Numbered from the stretch's first letter, positions 38,425 through 47,841 are shown. The stretch: DNA of 64,000 nucleotides from Symbiodinium natans (GCA_905221605.1 CAJNDS010002092.1:224428-288427); one strand, 5' to 3'. The notes: generated from the letters alone by a model not told the origin. Made by a program: numbers and translations.

Positions 38425-38680
38425 GGGTTTAGAGTAGCCGCTCCAATGAGCAAGCCACACGCTTCACGCCGCTGAGCATGAACTACGTCCGCGAGGATGC
38501 ACGATGCCCCCTGAAGCGCATAATATCGGGGCCTTAATCATTAGAACAGGGTGTTGGGGTATAATATGTATATATATATATAGAGGGACCATAAGGGGGA
38601 TATTTTTATGAGTCATTACTCCGACCCCGATATTACCATGGCTTGGCCCCACCGCGGTGGTGTCGAAAACATCGTGAACC
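38425..38680 (-). CDS. Coding exon split by an IE-14 element
   Basis: Sense text FDTTAVGPSH precedes the element and ALQGASCILADVVHAQRREA then CGLLIGAATL follows it. Precise excision with one ATG joins CCA AGC CAT GCG CTT. Unrecognised protein. Confidence 0.6.
38519..38636 (-). mobile_element. IE-14 palindromic element
   Basis: TAATATCGGGG and CCCCGATATTA ends, a (TA)n core, ATG duplication. Frame-restoring borders are GT...TG. Confidence 0.6.
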
Positions 38681-38767
38681 CTAAGCCCTAAGCCCTAAGC
38701 CCTAAGCCCTAAGCCCTAAACCCTAAACCCTAAACCCTAAACCCTAAACCCTAAACCCTAACCCTAA

Positions 38768-38995
38768 ACCGTGTGCCCCACCTCGCTGATCATGATAGAT
38801 CTCCAGGGCTCTGACAACAACGTCTTGATGAAGGACCTGCCGTAGGGAATTTTAACAAAACTGGGAGTTTGCGACAATAGGGGACCCCGAAAATAAAGCC
38901 CCAAAAAGTAGGATCCCCTTATCATAAGGACCCCAACAGGGTACCCTAATTTCGGAAAGCCCCCAACTGCTAGGGCTCGGAAATGCAACTCTCAG
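38768..38995 (-). CDS. Coding exon split by IE-4
   Basis: Sense text LRVAFPSPS precedes the element and SFVKIPYGRSFIKTLLSEPW then RSIMISEVGHT follows it. Excision of 106 nt with one CAGTT restores AGC AGT TTT GTT. Unrecognised protein. Confidence 0.6.
38861..38966 (-). mobile_element. IE-4 introner-like element
   Basis: CAGTT flanks at 38965-38969 and 38859-38863. Sense borders are TT...AG for this cut (or GT...CA with the same product). Ends match the copies at 33050 and 48066. Confidence 0.7.
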
Positions 38996-39084
38996 CCTGA
39001 CCCTAGCCCCTGCTCAGCATTCTTGCGTCGCCTTGCTGTCCCATGTCCTGTTCACTGTCATCGCATCCCCCCAACTCCCTGCGG

Positions 39085-39294
39085 TTTAGGGTTTAGGGTT
39101 TAAGGTTTAGGGTTTACGGTTTAGGGCTTAGGGTTTAGGGTTTAGGGCTTAGGGCTTACGGTTTAGGGCTTAGGGCTTAGGGCTTAGGGTTTAGGGTTTA
39201 GGGTTTAGGGTTTAGGGTTTAGGGTTTAGGGTTTAGGGTTTAGGGTTTAGGGTTTAGGGTTTAGGGTTTAGGGTTTAGGGTTTAGGGTTTAGGG
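39085..39294 (+). repeat. Telomere-type array, TTTAGGG and GCTTAGG
   Basis: About twenty-nine units; variants cluster in the left third. Confidence 0.95.
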
Positions 39295-39312
39295 CCCGGC
39301 CCCGCCTCAACG

Positions 39313-39392
39313 CAGCAATGCTCTGCTGCATACAGCGCGCTGGCTCCCGATGGCCGGGGCCTGACGCAGGGTTGGGAGGGACTCTGGGTCGT
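39313..39392 (-). CDS. Possible terminal exon
   Basis: The minus strand reads DPESLPTLRQAPAIGSQRAV then CSRALLR with TGA, between two arrays. Confidence 0.4.
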
Positions 39393-39479
39393 TTAGGGTT
39401 TAGGGTTTAGGGTTTAGGGTTTAGGGTTTAGGGTTTAGGGTTTAGGGTTTAGGGTTTAGGGTTTAGGGTTCAGGGTGGG

Positions 39480-39645
39480 CAGATGAATGCAGATGAACTC
39501 ATGGATTTCACAAAAGCACTTTTCAGGGGGGAACTAAACCCCAAACCTTTCACATCCAGGCCTATGGTGCTGCCGGAAACCCTTCTTCCTTCTTTTGAAC
39601 CCGCGCTGTGCTTCTTGCTAGAACCGTACACCCGAAATCCCTAAC
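39480..39645 (+). CDS. Coding exon or small protein
   Basis: The plus strand reads MNADELMDFTKALFRGELNP then FTSRPMVLPETLLPSFEPAL and FLLEPYTRNP with TAA. About 54 codons from the ATG. Note that part of it crosses a degenerate CCCCAAA unit. Confidence 0.45.
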
Positions 39646-39767
39646 CATGAAATTCTGAACTACAAAAAAAGCCCTACAGACATCCATAAGCCACTCAGCA
39701 AAAAAAAACACCACACCCTAAACCCTAAACCCCAAACCCTAAACCCCAAACCCTAAACTCTAAACCG

Positions 39768-39848
39768 TCGGCCTCAAACTCAGCGCCGACATGCGGCCGA
39801 AGACGTCGCCCTTCCCCAGCCAGGGAAGGTCCTGAAGGCTCGCAAGGG
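39768..39848 (-). CDS. CNBD-like exon (central part)
   Basis: The minus strand reads LASLQDLPWLGKGDVFGRMS then ALSLRPT. G-D-V-F-G-x-M-x-A-L followed by R-P-T matches the phosphate-binding cassette of cyclic-nucleotide-binding domains, with Glu replaced by Arg. Confidence 0.45.
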
Positions 39849-40162
39849 CTTAGGGTTGAGGGTTGAGGGTCCAGGGTTAAGGGTTTAGGTTTTAGGGTTT
39901 AGGGTTAGGGTTTAGGCTTGAGGGTTGAGGGTTTTTGCGGGTTGTGGGTAGTTATAAGTGAGTGCCTACCTGCACAACTCTACCTATCACTGCCCATGAA
40001 CCTTCAAGTAGGCTGTAGGGCTCTGTTTGTTGCTAAAGGTTGCCCTAGCTGATGCTTCCGAGAACTTGAGGGGGTTTAGGCATCACCTCAATCTTGTAAC
40101 ATGTGACAGGGCTGGGGAAGGGTGGAGAGGAAGGGGGGAGGGGATGTGATTGTTTTTCGTCA

Positions 40163-40362
40163 TTAGCAGTACTCGTATCCTAGTACTGTTATTAGATTAT
40201 CACTCTGGCTGAGATTCTCATTTGGCCACTGGCCCACTAGTGTCCGATCGATCCTTGCTAATGATGTCCTGCCCTGCCGGCTAAGTCTAGAAGCAAGATT
40301 CTCCATGCAGAGTGGTGCGGATTCCGTGCGAATAGAGTGCTGGCATGTGCAGCCAACGCACA
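40163..40362 (-). CDS. Open frame of 66 codons, unrecognised
   Basis: The minus strand reads CVGCTCQHSIRTESAPLCME then NLASRLSRQGRTSLARIDRT and ends DNLITVLGYEYC with TAA. Natural composition, uninterrupted. Confidence 0.55.
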
Positions 40363-40494
40363 AGAGCTCCCAACCCGTCCTTCTTGCTGACGCCTGTGAC
40401 GCGCACGGAGCCTGGCAGGAGGCTCAGTGATGTCCAGAGTACAGCACCCTAAGCCCTGTCTAGCCCGGGACTTCTGAGGCTAAACCCTACACTT

Positions 40495-40690
40495 GCCCTA
40501 AACCCTAAACCCTGAACCCTAAACCCTGAACCCTGAACCCTACACCCTAAACCCTAAACCCTAAACCCTAAACCCTAAACCCTAAACCCTGAACCCTAAA
40601 CCCTAAACCCTAAACCCTAAACCCTAAACCCTAAACCCTAAACCCTAAACCCTAAACCCTAAACCCTAACCCTAAACCCTAAACCCGAAC
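40495..40690 (-). repeat. Telomere-type array, CCCTAAA on plus
   Basis: About twenty-seven units with a few CCCTGAA. Confidence 0.95.
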
Positions 40691-40862
40691 CTCTAAACTG
40701 GACACCACTGCGGCTCGCGAGTCTGCGTTGAGCTCGGCTAGCGGAGCCATTTAAACTTTCGGCAGGCGGTTTAGGTTTGAGCGATTGCGAGATTCCAAGG
40801 GGCCGCTCATGACCATCTGAAGAGAGCGCGAGCCGGACTTCTTGTTCAGCTCCCAAATGAGC
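40690..40862 (-). CDS. Coding exon, Ser/Arg-rich
   Basis: The minus strand reads EQEVRLALSSDGHERPLGIS then SLKPKPPAESLNGSASRAQR and continues to the array. Unrecognised. Confidence 0.5.
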
Positions 40863-41107
40863 CTTTGAGGCACCAGGTTTACCCTTAACAGGGTTTAGGG
40901 TTTAGGGTTTAGGGTTTAGGGTTTAGAGTTTAGGGTTCCAGGTCCCTTTATACTAACAGCTCCTTAATGGGGACATAATAGGGGTTACTACAATTCCTAT
41001 GAAGGAAAGCGGAGGACCAAGAAACCCTGAACCCAACAATTCCAGGTTCTGGGGCTTTAGGGCTTAGGGCCCTGGACCCCTAAACCCTAAACCCTAAACC
41101 CTAAACT

Positions 41108-41413
41108 CTAAACCCTAAAGAACGATGACGGCAACACAAGTGAACATGCCGGAACTTGTGCTCCCCAACCGAAGGAGCTCAGCGGGAGGGGGAATTGAAA
41201 AATCTGTACCATTTTGAGGCCCAAAAGTAAGGTATGACAAGCATGTCCCCAGCATGTTGCGCTCGATTGAACCAGTTGGCTGAGGGCTGTTTGGCTTGCC
41301 ACCTGCCTAGCTGACTGCCAGGACGCACTGCAGGGCAACACACTGTTCCTGTGCCCGGATTGTACTGAGATCATCATCCACCCACCCACCCGCCCACCCA
41401 CCCACCCACTCAC
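41108..41413 (-). CDS. Open frame of 101 codons, uncertain
   Basis: Starts in a CCACCCACC-type tract (Gly/Val/Trp-rich) and continues SWQSARQVASQTALSQLVQS. The first part is repeat-encoded; the middle looks natural. Confidence 0.3.
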   Translation of the reverse strand: MSGWVGGRVGGWMMISVQSGHRNSVLPCSASWQSARQVASQTALSQLVQSSATCWGHACHTLLLGLKMVQIFQFPLPLSSFGWGAQVPACSLVLPSSFFRV

Positions 41414-42000
41414 CCCCTCAACCCCCCAACCCCCCCCCCTCCCGCCCCCCCGTCCAATTCCTGATTCACCCCAAAAGCCAATGAGTGCGTGCAGAGACTG
41501 ACTTTCACACAGGGTTGCTGAGAGAAAGAAGATAAGATGAAGAAGAACGAATCGCCTCAGCGCATCTTGCCCGTCTTCGGTTTAGTGGTTCCCTCAAGTT
41601 TGGAAGGTATGAGTTGGGCGCTTCAACCTTAACGCCCATCATAAAAAAGAATACGAGACGCCGATCTACCTACACATTCCTCGGGCACTGACCCCACCGT
41701 GATGAATTAAAGGCGCAGCTTCACCGACCTGACCACCACGGAAAAACAAAACCAAAACCAACCACAGCTCATCACGTGACTGTGACTGCCAGCCCTGTCC
41801 GATGAGGCCAAGTCTGGATTCCCACGCCAGGAGGACCCTAAACCCTAAACCCTAAACCCTAAACCCTAAACCCTAAACCCTAAACCCTAAACCCTAAACC
41901 CTAAACGAGCCGATCCTTCTCTCTACACCAGGTGCCCCCGACCTGCAATCGCCAACCCCGCGCTCAGGCTGCAAGGTTTGCATCGCCGGGCAGCTTCCCT

Positions 42001-42192
42001 TCAGGGTAGAGCCGTGCTTCCAGGTGGCCGGACAGGAACCTCAGCCAAGAGGCACAGAACCACACAACAGAGTGGATCCCACGTGTCGTCATCATGTCTT
42101 GCCCTGTCAGAAGAAAAAGAAGGAGCAACAATCGAAAATGAATATTCATATATGTACATATATATATATATGTACATATATATATATACATA

Positions 42193-42227
<35 letters not shown>

Positions 42228-42350
42228 ATATATATATATAAGGTACCTAATCTGACTCCCTAGGACCCTATCAGGAGCCAGCGAGTAGAAGTGTCTGAGC
42301 AGCTGGAGAAATTCATCGCTACAGCCTGCCGAGATGAAGTCCATGAGCAC
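42001..42350 (-). CDS. Two-exon 3' gene end with a canonical intron
   Basis: Exon (42247-42350) follows TCTGCGCAG and reads LMDFISAGCSDEFLQLLRHF then YSLAPDRVLGSQIR. The terminal exon (42001-42103) reads ARHDDDTWDPLCCVVLCLLA then EVPVRPPGSTALP and stops at TGA (42001-42003). The join CAG ATT AGG GCA is in frame. The intron has a strong acceptor (TTTTTCTTCTGACAG). Family not recognised. Confidence 0.65.
42104..42246 (-). other. GT-AG intron with a (TA)n microsatellite
   Basis: 143 nt starting GTACCTTATA, filled with TA/TATG repeats, with a good pyrimidine tract at its end. It is not an array or palindrome of the other families. Confidence 0.65.
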
Positions 42351-42365
42351 ACTGGCCTGCGCAGA

Positions 42366-42642
42366 GCTTAGGGTTTAGGGTTTAGGGTTTAGGGTTTAGG
42401 GTTGAGGGTTGAGGGTGTAGGGTGTAGGGTTTAGGGTTTAGGGTTTAGGGGTTAGGTTTTAGGGTTTAGGGTTCAGGGCGCAGGGTTCAGGGTTAAGGGT
42501 TAAGGGTTAAGGGCTAAGGGTTTAGGGTTAAGGGTTAAGGGTTTAGGGTTTAGGGTTTAGGGTTTAGGGTTTAGGGTTTAGGGTTTAGGGTTTAGGGTTT
42601 AGGGTTTAGGGTTTAGGGTTTAGGGTTTAGGGTTTAGGGCCG
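42366..42642 (+). repeat. Telomere-type array with AAGGGTT variants
   Basis: About forty units. GGGTTAA variants form a run near 42488-42540. Confidence 0.95.
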
Positions 42643-42689
42643 CATGGCTGACACGAAGCCACTCAGCAGGGAATCCGGGTTTAGGGTTT

Positions 42690-43412
42690 AGGGTCTCCGC
42701 GCTCGCACTCGCGCACGGCTGGAAGGGATGTGTGCATCATGTCAGGAGCCCTTCTGAACTTCTCCGGGGCAGATGTGGGGGACAAGTAGACATCAAGAAG
42801 TCCATGAGCGAAGAGGGTATAGAACTTGTCGGGGTGAGACCCTAATTCGTGGTCTACAGGGATCAGGCCCTCTGGAACTGTACTTGGATGGCTCTTACAA
42901 CCCTCTGATAGATATTGCTGACTCTGACCCTCTTAATCCCTTTGGGGAAAAATATGAAATCTCCCAAGCCTACCGAGTTTAAGATCACTTGAAGGTTCAT
43001 GGGTAGTTATCAGTGGGGTTCTCCTTATGGTAACTATGCTGAATTCTGGTAACTATGCCTATAACCCTACGTAGGGGACATATGACCTTACCTATAACGA
43101 CCCATGAACCTCCAAGTGATTCCAAATCAACTCCCAAATCAATCTCCGGGCCAAGCACCGTTGAGACTATTCGGGTTTATGGAGGGGTCTAGGGGTTTTG
43201 GGTCTATATTGGGTTTAGGGTTTAGGGCTTGGGTTTTAGGATCTGATTCGGATTTAGGTTGTTTGTCGCCACCGAGGGTTCAGGGTTCAGGGTAAACCCC
43301 CCGTAACCACGACTGGCCCTGAGAAAACCGGTGCCTGTTCGCCGCTAGGTTTGTGGACTGTCTTCTGGAACATCTGGAGGAGCATGCTGCCTCTGACACG
43401 CGCAGCCTCCCC
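42690..43412 (-). CDS. Minus-strand gene segment with an IE-2 intron
   Basis: Exons in transcript order: 43295-43412 (SMLLQMFQKTVHKPSGEQAP), about 43110-43185 (STVLGPEIDLGVDLESLG) and 42690-42987. The IE-2 intron joins GGA GTG ATC TTA in frame, giving ESLGVILNSVGLGDFIFFPK. Downstream the natural text moves to another frame, STVPEGLIPVDHELGSHPDK then FYTLFAHGLLDVYLSPTSAP. This implies a one-base frame change near 42910-42935 (indel, error or unseen small intron). Protein not identified. Confidence 0.6.
42988..43109 (-). mobile_element. IE-2 introner
   Basis: 122 nt, sense GTTCATGGG...CCTTCAAG, GT-AG. In the copy at 34337 the plus strand is sense, so the family is used as an intron in either genomic direction. 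Confidence 0.8.
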
Positions 43413-43454
43413 CCTTCTCCCCCCCCCTCAACTGACTCCGAAAGGTCAGGGGCT

Positions 43455-43603
43455 CTCCCTAAACCCTAAACCCTAAACACCCTAAACACCCTAAACACCC
43501 TAAACACCCTAAACACCCTAAACACCCTAAACACCCTAAACACCCTAAACACCCTAAACACCCTAAACACCCTAAACACCCTAAACACCCTAAACACCCT
43601 AAA
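43455..43603 (-). repeat. Array of a 9-bp unit CACCCTAAA
   Basis: About fifteen consecutive CACCCTAAA units, a 2-bp expansion of CCCTAAA, flanked by normal units. Confidence 0.95.
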
Positions 43604-43619
43604 CCTTAAACCAAAGGGG

Positions 43620-43730
43620 GGACAAGGCCATGATCTCAAGGAGCCTGAGCAGCCGAGGTGCTATAGACCTCCATATCCGTGTCTCTTGCTACGTGCAAGA
43701 CCATCTCCCGGTTCAGAATCCTTCAAGGTC
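43620..43730 (+). CDS. Coding exon, possible start
   Basis: The plus strand reads DKAMISRSLSSRGAIDLHIR then VSCYVQDHLPVQNPS and ends at a CAAG/GTCCAG donor-like site beside another palindromic element (about 43735-43850). Confidence 0.45.
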
Positions 43731-43989
43731 CAGGGGTTCTACTTTGGACCCTTAAGGTTGTACCCTCGCGTTTTGGGGTCCCATATTAGGAGTATAGTAG
43801 GGGGAACCTTTAGGGTACAACCTCTTCATCCCTTGACAAGGGACTCAAGGATTGACCCTTATAAGAGCCTTTGGGGGTTGGGGGGTTATTCAGGGGCTAC
43901 TTAATCGGGACTATATAAGGCACATGTAGGGGTTATATCGGGCCCTAAACCCTAAACCCTAAACCCTAAGCCCTAAACCCTAAACCCTG

Positions 43990-44121
43990 GGGGAAGAAGA
44001 TTAAGGTTCGCTTCTGGGGGTGCCTCCTTATACCCCTTACATCCTGCACTTGCTGGACCAACTGGGGTACCAGAATAGGACTCACTCTGTTTGACTGGCA
44101 TCTAGAAACTGCTAGTCTTCC

Positions 44122-44142
<21 letters not shown>
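43990..44142 (-). CDS. Coding exon, basic
   Basis: The minus strand reads RCQSNRVSPILVPQLVQQVQ then DVRGIRRHPQKRTLIFFPQ. The upstream part is poly-F from a poly-A tract (44120-44143) and is not coding. Confidence 0.4.
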
Positions 44143-44152
<10 letters not shown>

Positions 44153-44209
44153 GGCCCCAAACCCTAAACCCTAAACCCTAAACCCTGAGGGGGGGAACCC
44201 TAAACCCTA

Positions 44210-44292
44210 AACCTTAGGGTCTTTTTACTCGGCTTTGATTGTTCCGCAAGTTTCGGGCTGCGGCATTCGGATCGAAACCTTCGTCAGGCCTA
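44210..44292 (-). CDS. Possible exon, unrecognised
   Basis: The minus strand reads IRPDEGFDPNAAARNLRNNQ then SRVKRP. Confidence 0.35.
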
Positions 44293-44385
44293 ATGGTTTA
44301 GGGCTTAGGGTTTAGGGTTTAGGGTTTAGGGTTTACGGTTTACGGTTTAGGGTTTAGGGTTTAGGGTTTACCCCCTGAAGCTGTG

Positions 44386-44474
44386 ACACCCCGAACGGGG
44401 CTCTTGTGAACGAACCTAAAATAATAAGAGAAGCATACTATCATGCTCTAGACAACCCGATTCTGGTCGCTTCC
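44386..44474 (+). CDS. Exon with canonical donor
   Basis: The plus strand reads DTPNGALVNEPKIIREAYYH then ALDNPILVAS and ends at T/GTAAGTTT. Confidence 0.45.
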
Positions 44475-44844
44475 TGTAAGTTTCTTCGCAATTCTTCTCA
44501 ATCCTGAAAACGAATAAGTAAATACGACTAACTCACCCGAACCCCTTACACCTTCAACGCCCCTAACCACGAAACCCTAAACCCCAAACCCCAAACCCCT
44601 AAACACCAAATCCCTGGCAGAACCCCTGAACCCTAAACCCTAAACCCCTGAAACCCTAAACCCTAAAACCCTGAACCAGATGCCCGGCACCTGCACACGC
44701 ACGGAGTCAAAGCTTTGACCGCCTGGGCTGCAATGGCAGCCAACGCAGCGGTTCTACACATCAGGGTTTAGGGTTTAGGTTAGGGTTTAGGGATTAGGGT
44801 TTAGGGTTTTGGGTTTATGGTTTAAGGTTTAGGGTTTAGGGTTA

Positions 44845-45170
44845 GGGTACGCATTTTCGGGGTCCTGGTACAGGGGATTGTCATGTTTGGGGAATAGAGG
44901 AGGTACAACTGTTTCAAGGCTTGCCCATTTCGAGGTGCGGGCATGGCCTGAGCCAAACTTCGAAAGTCCCAAAATTGGGTCCTTGTCAAGGAAACCCAAC
45001 ATGGTGTTTCCTGATTCCGGTAGCTTTCGTCTCTGTCCCTTCGCAAGAAGCCCCAGCAAACGTTGTGCAGCAAGCCACGGTCTTGCGCACAGGGCTGAGG
45101 CCCAAGAACTCCAGCTCACCGAAGCAGGCCGGCCTGTCGTCCTCTTCCTCCTGAAGCTGAGGTGAGCCCT
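44845..45170 (-). CDS. Long island open on both strands
   Basis: Minus reads RRKLPESGNTMLGFLDKDPI then KWASLETVVPPLFPKHDNPL; plus reads RAWPEPNFESPKIGSLSRKP then HRAEAQELQLTEAGRP. Strand cannot be decided by eye. The EAQELQLTE motif matches a frame-validated exon at 640-703, which favours plus for that part. Confidence 0.3.
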
Positions 45171-45202
45171 TTGTTTCTTCTTTATTCTTTTCGGTTCTTT
45201 GT

Positions 45203-45235
45203 TTTTTTTTTTTTTTTTGGGGGGGGGGGGGGGGT
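45203..45235. repeat. Poly-T to poly-G tract
   Basis: T15 followed by G16, the reverse complement type of the tract at 10138. Confidence 0.9.
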
Positions 45236-45309
45236 GGCGGGGGGTGGCCAAGTGGACTTGTAAAAAGAAAGCAGGCTTATAAATCCCCCGCCCCAAGTAG
45301 GGCCTTTAG

Positions 45310-45480
45310 CCACTTTGAACTCTACCCCCGCCTTGACCCTCCTGGAATTTTTTTGGCCTCAGTTGCTTGCTTTTTCTTCTCTGGGATCGTTCGAGGCCTT
45401 GAGAGCCCTAAACACTGAGGCGACAGGGGTGCAACAGTCAGAGCTTGGGTTGAGGAGTTTCTGGGTTCGCGTTTTTGTGT
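45310..45480 (+). CDS. Coding exon with hydrophobic helix
   Basis: The plus strand reads MNSTPALTLLEFFWPQLLAF then SSLGSFEALRALNTEATGVQ. The ATG at 45315 could be a start. Confidence 0.4.
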
Positions 45481-45599
45481 GCTTACGGTTTAGGGTTAGG
45501 GTTCAGGGTTTGGGGCTTTTGCCACCCGTCTAGAACTCCTTAGCCTCCTTCGGCACGAGGCTGTACACTGTCGGGGTTTAGGGTTGGGGCCCGCCTCGA

Positions 45600-45895
45600 C
45601 CCAAGACCCCCCAAAGCCCTTCAATCGCTACATCGCAAACCCCGCCTCCTCTTCGTCTTCATCTGACAAATGGTCGGATCTCAGCCGATTTCGTCCCGCA
45701 ACGTCCTCCTTGCGCGTTGGTGTTTGGGGCTTTTCCCCCTGGTTCTTAGTAGGGAATGAAGGAATGAGGTACCCGTATATATGCCCTTTAAGGGATTATA
45801 TAGGGTACCTCATTCCCTCATTCCCTGCTAAGAACTAGCCAGTTTGGGGCACTTGGAAGTTTATGACTACTTGCAAGTGAACCCTAAACCCTAAA
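45600..45895 (-). CDS. Possible acidic exon split by IE-7
   Basis: After the element (45743-45838) the minus strand reads GEKPQTPTRKEDVAGRNRLR then SDHLSDEDEEEAGFAM and TAG. A GC-AG cut would join KCPKL to GEKPQ. The plus strand is also open (FNRYIANPASSSSSSDKWSD). Confidence 0.35.
45743..45838. mobile_element. IE-7 palindromic element
   Basis: GTTCTTAGTAGGGAATGA...TCATTCCCTGCTAAGAAC, with an inner CCCTTTAAGGG palindrome. The flank CCCCTG/GTTCTTAG recurs at 31267-31273 and at 53028. Confidence 0.7.
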
Positions 45896-45907
45896 CCCTA
45901 AACCGTC

Positions 45908-46262
45908 AATAAGAAGAAGTATAGCAGAGGTGAAAGGCGGCTAGAATCCTACTTCGGGCATCTCCCACTGAAGTCCCCAGAGACTCCAAAACCGCTAAAT
46001 TCAGGAACATCCCCCGTAAACTATCATAGGAACCCTAAACCCTAAACCCTAAACCCTAAACCCTAAACCCTAAACCCTAAACCCTGAACCATCAAGGGGT
46101 TTTGGAGTCTCCGGGTCCAATACTAACTTTGAGATCTGGTGGTGCTGTGATGATGGCGGTCGAACTCCCAGGAAGCTTGGCTTACTTCGTTGGGAGGCAT
46201 TTGGGTACCTAGAGGCTGCCTTCATGCCGGATGCCCTAAAGCCTACCAAAACCCTGAGCTGA
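45908..46262 (+). CDS. Coding exon split by IE-1 carrying an array
   Basis: Text KKYSRGERRLESYFGHLPLK runs to the element and SNTNFEIWWCCDDGGRTPRK then LGLLRWEAFGYLEAAFMPDA and LKPTKTLS with TGA follows. Removing 45973-46114 joins CTG AAG TCC AAT ACT. About 68 codons; protein not identified. Confidence 0.65.
45973..46114 (+). mobile_element. IE-1 element with nested CCCTAAA array
   Basis: GTCC flanks (45973-45976, 46115-46118). The palindromic core is interrupted by about eight CCCTAAA units (46024-46087). Borders for the frame-restoring cut are GT...GG. Confidence 0.75.
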
Positions 46263-46309
46263 TGGTTCAAGGCGCCTTCATGCTGAGGAGAGGCTGTGTC
46301 CCAGATTGT

Positions 46310-46385
46310 ATATTATTTTATTATCAAAATCATTGTTTTTATTATCAATATTACTAATAATATTGTGATTATTGTGAATTATTAG
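46310..46385. repeat. AT-rich TTATTA-type tract
   Basis: Degenerate TATTA repeats, no coding. Confidence 0.7.
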
Positions 46386-46423
46386 GCTCGGCGTTGATAT
46401 TCTGCAACCCCATGTGCTAGAAC

Positions 46424-46531
46424 TCCACCCTATCGGCACAACGAAAGGCCTTCTTGCCCCGGGTTTCCGTGCGCACCGTGCGGCCCGCCTTGCTGTACAG
46501 GGCAGGCGGTTGGGGATCGTGGGAGGGGGTG
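46424..46531 (-). CDS. Terminal coding exon
   Basis: The minus strand reads HDPQPPALYSKAGRTVRTET then RGKKAFRCADRVEF and TAG. Confidence 0.45.
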
Positions 46532-46589
46532 GCGTCTGAGTTGAGATTGAAGGTTTTCGTTTTCGGGTTCCTAAGATCTTGAGGCCAGG

Positions 46590-46805
46590 TAGACGGTGGC
46601 TCCCCGAGTCACTGCAAAAGATGATAAGCCAACCTTCCGCCCCGCGATGCCGCGGCGCTCTGTGCAGTCAAACGTGCGTCTGGAGGTGCGGGCAAGCCAC
46701 GATTTCCACAGCAGCCATGCCGTCCTGCAGGAGTACCAGCTCCTTGCTCTGTGGACCATCATGCAGAACCTGGGCGACAGGACACGGCCTATTAATAGGG
46801 CTTAG
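46590..46805 (+). CDS. Coding exon, unrecognised
   Basis: The plus strand reads VAPRVTAKDDKPTFRPAMPR then RSVQSNVRLEVRASHDFHSS and QEYQLLALWTIMQNLGDRTR to TAG (46803-46805). It is antisense to neighbouring CNBD exons. Confidence 0.5.
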
Positions 46806-46879
46806 GAAAATTTAGGGTTTAGGGTTTAGGGTTTAGCGTTTAGGGTTTAGGGTTTAGGGTTTAGGGTTTAGGGGGGGTT

Positions 46880-47012
46880 TAGGCTTGCACGAAGCTGGTG
46901 ACCGGGACTACGCCCCCCGTGCAAGGCGAAGAAGCAATCTCGCCCGGGAAGTAGACCCGCCGCAGCATGTGCTCATCGAAGGCTTCCAGCCTCAAGGAGG
47001 CGATAGGGGCCT
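46880..47012 (-). CDS. CNBD-like exon (N-terminal part)
   Basis: The minus strand reads IASLRLEAFDEHMLRRVYFP then GEIASSPCTGGVVPVTSFV. It is paralogous to 4986-5103 at the DNA level; both keep R-R-x-x-F-P-G-E. Confidence 0.6.
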
Positions 47013-47116
47013 GAATAATTAGAGTATTAGGGTTTTAGGGTTTAGGGTTTAGGGTTTAGGGTTTGGGGGTTATTATGGCATAATTAAAAAAGGGACTGTA
47101 AGGAAATACTATTCGT

Positions 47117-47238
47117 AGAGTAAACGTGACATCTGGTGCACCAGCTTAGCTTGAAGAACTAAACGTAACCTTTCGGTGCGGGCTCTGCTGGGACACTTGA
47201 GTTCCAATGGAACACACAAGTTGTCATGCCAAGCAGGA
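47117..47238 (-). CDS. Coding exon, basic helix
   Basis: The minus strand reads HDNLCVPLELKCPSRARTER then LRLVLQAKLVHQMSRLLYE and TAG. Confidence 0.45.
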
Positions 47239-47403
47239 TTTAGGGTTTAGGGTCTAGGGTTTAATTAGGGTTTAGGGCTTAGGGTTTAGGGTCGCCTTGC
47301 GTGGACACGTTTGGAGCGGTGAAGGCAACAGGCACACTGCGCTGTCTCAAATTTCAGGCACCAGCGGGGGGGGGGGGGGGGGGGGGGGGGCGATCTCTCA
47401 CGC

Positions 47404-47545
47404 GATCAAGCAGAGCCCACACAACAGCTGAGGCGCATTTTTTGCGAGAGCCCTGTGAAGATGTCGCATGTGTGCGTCCGCGTCCCTGAGAACAGCTGGT
47501 CCATGGCGATGTCGAAGAACATCCTTAGGTTGTGAGGGCACATGT
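47404..47545 (-). CDS. Coding exon upstream of a CNBD
   Basis: The minus strand reads NLRMFFDIAMDQLFSGTRTH then TCDIFTGLSQKMRLSCCV. The F-x-G-L-S-x-x-x-x-x-L run resembles the helix entering CNBD domains, and the CNBD exon at 46880-47012 follows in transcript order. Confidence 0.45.
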
Positions 47546-47645
47546 GGGTAATAATAATACGAAGAAGAATAGTAATAAAATCATCATGATAATAATAATC
47601 ATAGTAGTAAGAATACTAATAATCATAACAATAATAACAAAACGA
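47545..47645. repeat. AT-rich AATAAT-type tract
   Basis: Degenerate AATAATA repeats directly upstream of the exon on the minus strand, giving a T-rich lead. Confidence 0.75.
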
Positions 47646-47773
47646 ACTCCCTCAAAGTGGGCATCGTTACCCTCTCGCTCACTCTTAAACCTGGACGGAG
47701 CCTTTCAAAAGAGCGCCCGCACAACTGAGAAGTCCAAACGTGCAAAAAAGAGGCCTCAACCCGAACACCCTTG
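47641..47773 (+). CDS. Possible basic terminal exon
   Basis: The plus strand reads SKWASLPSRSLLNLDGAFQK then SARTTEKSKRAKKRPQPEHP and TGA. Confidence 0.35.
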
Positions 47774-47786
47774 AGTCTCAACATGT

Positions 47787-47809
47787 GTTTAGGGTTTAGG
47801 GTTTAGGGT

Positions 47810-47841
<32 letters not shown>

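Noticed and set aside
42773-42982. Plus frame reading LYLDGSYNPLIDIADSDPLN
   Set aside because: The minus strand gives a better frame that also continues across the IE-2 intron.
43455-43603. CRISPR-like regular repeat
   Set aside because: The 9-bp unit has no spacers and is a variant of the telomere-type repeat.
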